DNA from: Ziziphus jujuba
Lineage: Eukaryota; Streptophyta; Magnoliopsida; Rosales; Rhamnaceae
NCBI RefSeq assembly: GCF_031755915.1
Contig: NC_083388.1
Coordinates: 15,636,501-15,700,500 of the forward strand
Length of the DNA stretch: 64,000 nucleotides
Direction: 5' to 3'
Below, piece after piece: positions 59,481 through 64,000 of this stretch (position 1 is the stretch's first letter; each line of letters starts with the position of its first letter). The position numbers and the translations under genes are program-made. The notes under the pieces were generated by a model, which was given only the letters and a program-made list of their open reading frames with translations, was not told the DNA's origin and searched no databases.

Positions 59481-60198
59481 TCTTTTTTCCTTTTGAGGTT
59501 TTCTCAATGAAGCCAATTGAGGGTTCATGGTTATTTACCGCTTGTATGTGTTTTCTTTTATTATGTGGGATTTCTTCACTTTAACTCTATATTACTTTCT
59601 TTTTTAATATATTGTCCATGTTTTTTCGTTCTTATTTGGGATTGCCTAAGTAGTAGTCATGCATGAGCCTTTTTTATGCATCTCAGTCATTTCTTTTGGT
59701 TAAGGAGAAAATTGTTGCTCTTTTATTTTTTGTTCCTTTTTTTATATAAAAAAAAAGTGAATAGAACAAGTTAAATCTTTGTAAGGGCATTTTGTGGTTT
59801 TACCTTTTTTGTTTCAATCAATTAATATATATGTATATATATGTACATATATATCTTTGAATTTAATGATTTAACACCATCTCTGTTTAAGAAAAAAATT
59901 ATCCATGCAAAAGAGAAAATGTAAATAATATCAGTAATAAAAAATAATTATTAAAAAGATTAATTGCAGTTTTCCATTTAACTAAAAAAATTTAATTGAT
60001 TACTAAATTTACATGATGAACACATAGATAAGTAGTAAGATCACACATCACAAGAGTCAAGAGAAGAGCCTCCATATGTTGGAGGCAATTATCACCCCAC
60101 ATCATGACAAAAACAAAAATGTATCGCCCCACAAGTTATTTTAATTTAATTCAATTTACTAAAGTACTCTTAATCTTAAAAGGTAAATAATTGTTATA
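59481..60198. other. LINE 3' tail region and AT-rich spacer
   Basis: Possible LINE 3' UTR to about 59755 (ends near a short A-run, 59749-59757), then (TA)n tracts (59825-59853) and AT-rich spacer. No gene seen. Confidence 0.4.
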
Positions 60199-63100
60199 TG
60201 TAATGACCCATCTCCATAGAACTTTTGGAATTTAAATTTTTGGGCGGTTTAATGAAGTTTGACTAAATTATATTTTTAAATGGGATCAAGTTTAACTTTT
60301 CTTTGGAGATGAATTTTCACTTTGACTCTTATGCCATTGTGTAAAGCTCGTCAATACGAATTCGTAGATTAGCGGCACACCAAATTCTAAGTTACAGTTA
60401 AAAAGTTATGATTCTAAAATATTTAAATATCATTATTTATTTATATCCAAACCAGTTCTAGATTTTTGTCTTTTAGTGAATCCTAGGCTTATATATACAT
60501 GAAGACATATGCCCATCATTTAAAATTAGAAAGATACCCAAAAAGTCTGAAAAACCTTTCCTAAACCCAACAAACATGAATTGGACTTGCTCGACCTGTT
60601 TGAGCACCTAATGGATCAACTAGTTTCATTAACCTCTAGTATCCCGACCTTCTACACGCACTAGACCATTGGGTTGCCCACTCAAATTCTAGCCAACCCT
60701 CCAATTTTCACGGCCAAACGGCCAACAATGCCATAGGATCAGCTTTAGGAAGCTATCATTGCCATTAAGTCAGGTCATCAGAATTTCGGCTATTTCAGCC
60801 CACCCCATACCCCTATCCCCACTATTTTGGACCCTTTTAACTCATTCCCAGTCTTTGTTTGTTCAAAATTCTCCACTATTTGCAACATCCAATGATATCA
60901 AATTTGGCCAAAACTTTGAAGAGGTTTTCTAGTCACCAGTAGGTCAGTACATCAATGTATTATTTGTTTCATAAGCTTTCCACTCATACAAAGTTTGTAA
61001 ATTTTGGATATTGTTGGATAATTTTTCCATTTTTGAATCAATTACTTTAATATTGAATAAAATTAGGTTGTTGTTGGACACAATTAAACAAAATTAAAGT
61101 TAAATTAGTGTAATTAATCGTTAATGGGACTCAGCGAAAGGTTTAATTTCATTAAATTATCTTCTGAGTGAAAACTCACAATTTTGAATATAGGGTATTT
61201 ACGGTTCACAGTATGATTGGACCTGTTCAATATCCAATTTCAAAAATTTTAGAATTATTAATGTTATTTTTGGACATTGGTATGTATCTAATATTTTTAG
61301 TTTAAATTTTGAAGTTTGAGAAATATTTTATTATTATTTTAGACATCAAGACTAATATCGGAGGCAATTTGGCAAAGGAGCTAATTTAAGCTATGATTTG
61401 TGAGTGAACCTTATTTTCTAAAATGATTTTGGAAAATATAGGTTTGAATATATATAATATATTAATTATCTAATTATTGGAATTATTTAAGTCATATGCT
61501 TTATTACATGCTATTAATAAATGATTTGATTTATCATATTATGGTATATTAAAAGGATTGGTTAGGTATAAATAAATTTTGATATATGGCTATACAAATA
61601 CATTTATATATTTTTATGTTGGTATTTGTAACAATATTTTGATATGATGATTATGTGTATTATTTGATAAATTTTATAACTATATTAGATTTTAAGTAGG
61701 ATATTGTATTGTGGATTATTGCGTACCATACTATACTATAGATAAAGATTTGTTGGATTATGATTACGCATGATTATTTAACCACACCCTGCTTGATCAT
61801 GTAATTTTGGAGATTGGATAAGAGGTCGTACTCAATAACGCCAAGAGTTGTATTGATAATTTCTCCTTTCTCTTGTAGCCAACGACAAACTAGGACTCTA
61901 GTTGTGATCATGCGATAGATTATGGTAATAATTATAATACACAGGGATATTGATGAGTGCACTACGAATACAATATATATATATATATGATTATCGATAA
62001 TTATGAGTAATGATTTATTAAAGTATTATTTTATTTATGAAGGGATGGATGTTATGTTATTTTAATATTTTTATCCTACGATTTATGAAAATGCTATGTT
62101 TTGGGGATGACTATGGGTTTGGTAAAAATTATTTGTTAAAGCATGGGAAGTTTCAAAAAGTTAAAGTGAGATGTTCAAAGAAATGACTTATAAGAATAAT
62201 AATTATTGTCATAATATTTTACTCACTAAACTTGTTTTATAGTTATGTATTTTTTTTTTTTAAACTGTTTCCCTAGACCTTAGTTGACAAGTTACATACA
62301 TTATCTCCAACATCTTTACTGACTTTATGCTATTCCAATGCTAATGTATTATTATTTTCCTCTAACTCTAATGATAGTAAATATTCTTTATTTTACTAAT
62401 TTTGATGTATACGATATATTGAGCATGTTCAATATTTTGCATTAGTTCATTTGTACTCTTTAAATGCTCTGGAAAATTAACCTAATGCGAATCCGCCCGA
62501 GCTTGCACAACCGACAACTCACTGGGGTACTGATCTGATACGGATGAAGACTAGACCGATCACTATGGCTCAAGCTAAGAGGTTTAAGGACAACCTTACT
62601 GCCTTTATCCAGAAAGTAATTCATTCTTAAAAGGGCTTGTCCATACCTGAAGATAAAAGATCTGTTTTAAGTATCCAAGTGGTGGAGGCTGATACATCGG
62701 ACACCCATGCCTCGGACATCTGACCTAGGACTTCGGATATCAGACATAACTTAGTTCTGACATCAGCCAGACATAAGTTAGCTCAGACAGATATCAGTTA
62801 GCTCGGACAAACATAAGTTAGCTTGGACATCAGACATAAGTCAGCGTAGTTGTCAAACTAGTCAACTCGGTTTTTGATTTGCTTTTGACTTTTCTTTTTA
62901 GGTTTTTTATTTATTTGCTGGACAAATAAGTTTAGGAAAGTTTTTATTTTATTATTTTGTTTGTAAATTAATTAATTCCTAATTAAAAATAAGGGAATTA
63001 ATTAATTAGATTAGGAAAAGGAAAGATTCGGTCAAGCTAGAACTCTTCATTGTGTGGCTGGTTTTTCCTAGGATTTTTAGGTTTTATTTTGTTTCTTTCA

Positions 63101-63595
63101 AAGCCTATTTAAAGACTTATTTTTCAATAAGAATACAACTTTTGATTTGATTGAGAAAATACTTGTGAGATTAATTATCTCTTTATTCTTTGAGAACACC
63201 TAAAACACCATTAGAGAATTGGTTGTTTTAGCTTGACTTATCAATAGATTTTCCATCCCCTATTGTGGCGTCTACGTTATACCAAGGTTTCTAACTATAG
63301 GTTGGTTAGGGGTTGAGGTCAATTCCATTAGAACTTGAACTTAATTAAGATCCGGGCTAATATGATACTGGTTTAGGAGCAGGTCGTCCTAGGTTCGTAT
63401 CATAACCTAATATTTATAAATCTTATGGTATCTTTGATTTATGATTTTTTATGATTTCTATTAAAAATATTTATGATATCTTGTTTGTAATGTTGGGTTA
63501 TATACAATTTATGGAAATGTCTCACTGAATTCTCGATGCTGATTTAATGGAGTTTCCCTAGCGGAACCCTCTTGAATATCTAGAAAGGGATCCAT
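60199..63595 (-). mobile_element. Family A repeat, copy A4, interrupted by a solo LTR
   Basis: On the minus strand the closing block (CTAATCTACGAATTCGTATT, CGAGCTTTACACAATG and AAAGTTCTATGGAGATGGGTCATTACA-like end at 60199) matches A1, A2 and A3. The opening block (AGGGTTCCGCTAGGGAAACT, about 63545-63570) matches the start of A1 and A2. It is about 2.5 kb without the insertion. No coding sequence was found. Confidence 0.55.
62483..63402 (+). mobile_element. Solo gypsy LTR (G5) with perfect 5-bp TSD
   Basis: A 920-bp copy of the gypsy LTR from TAATGCGAATCCGCCCGAGC (first TG mutated) to CCTAGGTTCGTATCA, flanked by TAACC on both sides (62478-62482 and 63403-63407). It is about 200 bp shorter than G3. 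The middle (62690-62840) is replaced by short repeats with TCGGACATCAGACATAAGTT-like units. A CCTATTTAAAGAC tract (about 63105) is a candidate TATA box. Confidence 0.92.
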
Positions 63596-64000
63596 AAGCA
63601 ATCATATCACTATAGATTTCAGCATTTAATTTTTCGTTAAAATAAATTCTTCTTCAATTAAATGTATTTTCTCTTATTTCTTTACTTTAACATATTTCAT
63701 TCTTTTTTTTTTTTTTTTGGGTTCATAGTTTGTCTTTTTTCCCTTTTTGATGTATTTATCTATACCAATCATTCATCTATACTTTATCTTTTCTCAATTA
63801 ATAAATTATTTGGTAGTTGGTTCAAGGTTTAAAATATTTGAAATTTCTGCCAAAATTTCTCTGAAAGTTTCATTTTTTTAAGAAGTCAAAAGAAAATTTA
63901 AGTTTTAAATAGAAACTGATAGAATTTCTATAATATTTATTGAAATTTTAGAAACTTCACTGAAATTTCCATGGAAATTTCCATCAAAATATTCACATGA
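63596..64000. other. AT-rich spacer to window end
   Basis: Poly-T run (63702-63718) and repeated GAAATTT-like short motifs near the end (63840-63990). No gene seen. Confidence 0.4.

Noticed and set aside
1..64000. A novel defence, CRISPR-like or operon-type system
   Set aside because: The window is plant nuclear DNA; I found no spacer-repeat array, gene cluster or non-transposon system beyond the features listed.

Overview
This is a 64 kb piece of nuclear DNA from a eudicot plant. The sequence is very AT-rich, contains plant-type introns, and is dominated by LTR-retrotransposon and LINE debris. I see two convincing intact genes. The first is an intronless LysM receptor-like (pseudo)kinase on the + strand (13808-15691). 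The second is a six-exon secreted alpha-type carbonic anhydrase on the - strand (41881-44100). There are no rRNA genes, CRISPR arrays or bacterial features, and I recognised no tRNA. The genus cannot be fixed from the sequence alone.

Layout. 0.4-9 kb: a minus-strand LINE (ORF1 relic at 7.6-9.0 kb, endonuclease relic at 0.4-1.9 kb), apparently split by a large non-coding repeat ('family A'), which is itself split by a 1.74 kb solo LTR with a perfect target-site duplication (TSD). 9-13.8 kb: AT-rich spacer with a possible broken B3-domain gene. 13.8-15.7 kb: the LysM receptor. 17.8-26.5 kb: two Ty3/gypsy elements of one family facing each other, one with 5' LTR plus gag only, the other missing most of the 3' half of pol. 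26.5-29.2 kb: a second family A copy. 30.0-31.2 kb: a solo gypsy LTR with a perfect TSD. 31.8-33.1 kb: a second copy of the LTR seen at 2-3.8 kb. 33.6-34.6 kb: a tandem/inverted repeat array. 35.8-40.7 kb: a structurally complete but mutated Ty1/copia element. 41.9-44.2 kb: the carbonic anhydrase gene and its TATA box. 44-48 kb: AT-rich spacer with a MITE-like inverted repeat. 48.6-59.5 kb: a nested stack in which a LINE is interrupted by a copia element, which is interrupted by a 2.3 kb PIF/Harbinger-like DNA transposon and by another gypsy LTR. 60.2-63.6 kb: a family A copy interrupted by a third solo gypsy LTR with a perfect TSD.

The two genes have unrelated likely roles: cell-surface perception of chitin or lipo-chitooligosaccharide, and apoplastic or secretory-pathway CO2/bicarbonate conversion. 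Nothing suggests that they work together. The most interesting observation is that the PIF/Harbinger-like element at 52137-54479 carries, in antisense, spliced-looking pieces of a methyl-CpG-binding-domain gene. It looks like a DNA transposon that captured fragments of a chromatin-reader gene.

Limits: all homology calls come from reading motifs, not from searches. TE boundaries marked with a TSD are exact; the others are approximate.
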